Source: Spirochaetia bacterium UBA5368 (GTDB lineage Bacteria > Spirochaetota > UBA4802 > UBA5368). Taken from it: 6,663 bases of DNA. Each line of letters begins with the position of its first letter. The stretch's first letter is position 1. Below the pieces are notes generated by a model that made no database searches, was not told where the DNA came from, and saw nothing but the letters and a program-made list of their open reading frames with translations. This document shows, one piece after another, positions 5,193 through 6,663 of the stretch. The stretch spans positions 59,250-65,912 of the forward strand of contig DHPI01000079.1 of assembly GCA_002407865.1 (NCBI GenBank), written 5' to 3'. Made by a program: the position numbers and the translations under genes.

Positions 5193-5942
5193 ATGATTAA
5201 ACTGATCAACGTACATAAGGCATTTAACGGAAAGCAGGTGCTCAAGGGATTTAATCTGAAGATTGAGCGGGGCGAATCTTTTGTCATTATAGGACAGTCG
5301 GGGATCGGAAAAACTGTCGCGCTGCGGCACATTGCCGGTCTTGTCGAGCCCGATTCGGGCGACGTGCTGATCGATGGCGTGAAAATGAGCGGAGCCAGCA
5401 GCGAGACGAGGAAAAAATTGCGGGAAAAGATGGGTGTTCTTTTTCAATCGGGGGCGCTGATAAGCTGGATGACCGTTGCTGAAAATGTAGCGCTGCCGCT
5501 TGCCGAACACAGGCTGTACCCGAAAAGCCAGATAGACGACATGGTGGATGAAAAGCTCCGGTTGTTGCAGCTGTTCGATGCGCGAAATAAAATACCGGCG
5601 GAGCTGAGCGGCGGCATGAAGAAACGTGTGGCGCTGGCGCGTGCGTTAATGAAGAGCCCCGAAATTATCCTTTATGACGAGCCGACAACCGGCCTCGATC
5701 CGGTGATGTCCAGCGTCATTAACGACCTCATACGGCAGATGCAGCATGATTTCAACGTTACATCGCTTGTGGTGACGCACGACATGAAAAGTGCCTTTCA
5801 TGTGGGCGACAGAATCGGTATGTTATACGATGGGGTGCTCGTCCAGTGCGATACGCCTGACGGCATCAAGAACAGCACGAATCAGGTCGTGCAGCAATTT
5901 ATCAACGGCTCGCTGGAAGGGCCGATAAAGGTGGTCGATTAG
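5193..5942 (+). CDS. mlaF: MlaF-type ABC transporter ATP-binding protein
   Basis: This 249-residue cytoplasmic ATPase has all nucleotide-binding motifs: Walker A GQSGIGKT (34-41), Q-loop Gln85 in FQSGALISW, ABC signature LSGGMKKR (138-145), Walker B IILYDEP (158-164) with catalytic Glu163, D-loop GLDP (167-170) and switch His196 in VVTHD. The FQSGAL-SW-TVAENV sequence after the Q-loop is typical of the MlaF subfamily that contacts MlaE. It energises lipid movement through the MlaE-MlaD channel. The length is close to E. coli MlaF (269). It starts 11 bases after mlaE and sits 35 bases before mlaD in the same direction. No STAS-domain MlaB, which stabilises MlaF in E. coli, is encoded here. Confidence 0.94.
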   Translation: MIKLINVHKAFNGKQVLKGFNLKIERGESFVIIGQSGIGKTVALRHIAGLVEPDSGDVLIDGVKMSGASSETRKKLREKMGVLFQSGALISWMTVAENVALPLAEHRLYPKSQIDDMVDEKLRLLQLFDARNKIPAELSGGMKKRVALARALMKSPEIILYDEPTTGLDPVMSSVINDLIRQMQHDFNVTSLVVTHDMKSAFHVGDRIGMLYDGVLVQCDTPDGIKNSTNQVVQQFINGSLEGPIKVVD

Positions 5943-5962
5943 CGCATTATTACATTGAGAGT

Positions 5963-5969
5963 AAGGAGG
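5963..5969 (+). promoter_or_regulatory. Strong ribosome binding site of mlaD
   Basis: AAGGAGG lies 8 bases before ATG 5978. It is far stronger than the sites before mlaE and mlaF, in keeping with the higher MlaD copy number (six per complex in E. coli); that link is inference. Confidence 0.8.
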
Positions 5970-5977
5970 CAACCGGC

Positions 5978-6628
5978 ATGAAGAATGAGATCGCGGTGGG
6001 AATTCTCTTCACTGTCGCCCTTGTTATCCTTGGCTATTTCACGATAATGGTCAAGGAAGAGATATTCGAGTCGAGGGAGTATTACATAATGAGCGCGCGT
6101 TTTCCGAATGTCGAGGGTCTGGAGTCTGGCGATGATGTCAAGGTCAACGGCGTAAAGGCCGGCGTTGTGAAGAACATATCTCTCGAGGGGGAGCATGTCT
6201 GCGCTTATTTCAAGATGTACAGCACATTTCCCATGTTCGAGAATTATCGCATTAAAATAGCGAATGAATCCGCCCTTGGCGGTAAATTTATCAGCATTTA
6301 TCCGGGCGTGAGGTTGTCAGAAGGAAAAATCCATCATGAAGTGATTGAGAAAACGAATCTCAAGGGATTTTCCGGTGACGATCCGATTGCGCTTATTTCC
6401 GATCTTATAGCCGATAACAGGGAAAGCATCAATGCCACGCTTCGGAACATACAGCAGATAACCGGAAAGATCAATTCCGGGCAGGGCACTCTCGGGAAGC
6501 TTGTTAACCAGGCGCAGGTGTACGATAATGCTAACGATATGGTGCGCGATCTTCGGAATACTCTTGAGGATGTCCGCGAGCAGGCGCCGGTCACAAGCTT
6601 TATCCGGGCTGCGCTTACCGCGTTTTAA
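5978..6628 (+). CDS. mlaD: MlaD-type MCE-domain lipid transport protein
   Basis: The 216-residue product has one N-terminal membrane anchor (about 5-24) and then an MCE domain (about 35-115): YYIMSARFPNVEGLESGDDVKVNGVKAGVVKNI is the conserved first half and ESALGGKFISIYPG the conserved later strand. In E. coli six MlaD subunits form a periplasmic ring with a lipid-conducting pore. The C-terminal part (about 130-200) is helical, with DPIALISDLIADNRESINATLRNI, a GQGTLGKLV element seen in many MCE proteins, and the usual end REQAPVTSF. The gene therefore appears complete, despite lying near the window edge. It is somewhat longer than E. coli MlaD (183) because of the C-terminal helices. No MlaC-like periplasmic carrier is visible downstream, but only 35 bases remain. 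Confidence 0.93.
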   Translation: MKNEIAVGILFTVALVILGYFTIMVKEEIFESREYYIMSARFPNVEGLESGDDVKVNGVKAGVVKNISLEGEHVCAYFKMYSTFPMFENYRIKIANESALGGKFISIYPGVRLSEGKIHHEVIEKTNLKGFSGDDPIALISDLIADNRESINATLRNIQQITGKINSGQGTLGKLVNQAQVYDNANDMVRDLRNTLEDVREQAPVTSFIRAALTAF

Positions 6629-6633
6629 CGCGG
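6618..6633. repeat. Perfect short palindrome over the mlaD stop codon
   Basis: CCGCGTTTTAACGCGG can form a 6-bp hairpin with the TAA in its loop region. No T run follows within the window, so it is not a convincing intrinsic terminator. The sequence continues into 6634-6663 with no recognisable gene start. Confidence 0.4.
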
Positions 6634-6663
6634 CAGGTGAAGGTAGCAGTAGAACTTTAGGGG

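Noticed and set aside
1..6663. CRISPR arrays, tRNA or rRNA genes, insertion sequences
   Set aside because: No regularly spaced direct repeats, cloverleaf-like sequences, ribosomal RNA stretches, transposase genes or flanking terminal repeats were seen on reading both strands.

Overview
The window looks like chromosomal DNA from a spirochaete, probably an uncultured or Leptospira-related lineage. The main evidence is a gene for the periplasmic flagellar filament sheath protein FlaA, a family characteristic of spirochaetes. A signal-peptide protein followed by an Mla/MCE-type lipid-transport cassette fits a double-membraned bacterium. At least one gene, and probably two, can only be read by translating UGA as selenocysteine (Sec), so the organism should carry selA, selB, selC and selD elsewhere.

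Layout, left to right: (1) the 3' part of an NDP-forming acyl-CoA synthetase alpha-type subunit on +, ending at 964. (2) A two-gene minus-strand unit, 1456 down to 961. Its first gene is a HesB/IscA-like protein of 101 residues with an in-frame UGA exactly where IscA has its first metal-ligand cysteine. Its second is a 58-residue, single-membrane-span protein, also interrupted by an in-frame UGA. Each UGA is followed by a stem-loop whose apical loop contains UGG, with the first loop G exactly 21 nt after the UGA, as expected of bacterial SECIS elements. The unit has its own sigma70-like promoter (1496-1524) and ends in a hairpin shared with the convergent synthetase gene; the two stop codons overlap inside the hairpin loop. 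(3) flaA on the minus strand (2253 to 1585), with a strong terminator that abuts the selenoprotein promoter. (4) A non-coding divergent region (2254-2648) holding the flaA promoter. (5) A plus-strand cluster from 2649 to 6628: a secreted or envelope protein of unknown function built on a repeated hydrophobic-Pro-aromatic motif, then MlaE-like permease, MlaF-like ATPase and MlaD-like MCE protein.

How the genes work together: the mlaE-mlaF-mlaD set should form an inner-membrane ABC complex that moves lipids between the membranes. The upstream repeat protein may be an envelope partner, but that rests on position only. FlaA is exported to the periplasm to sheath the flagellar filament. The HesB-like selenoprotein probably acts in iron-sulfur or redox chemistry. 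The small membrane selenoprotein is translated right behind it and may be its membrane-bound redox partner. This selenoprotein pair is the most unusual part of the window, and conventional ORF calling misses both genes.
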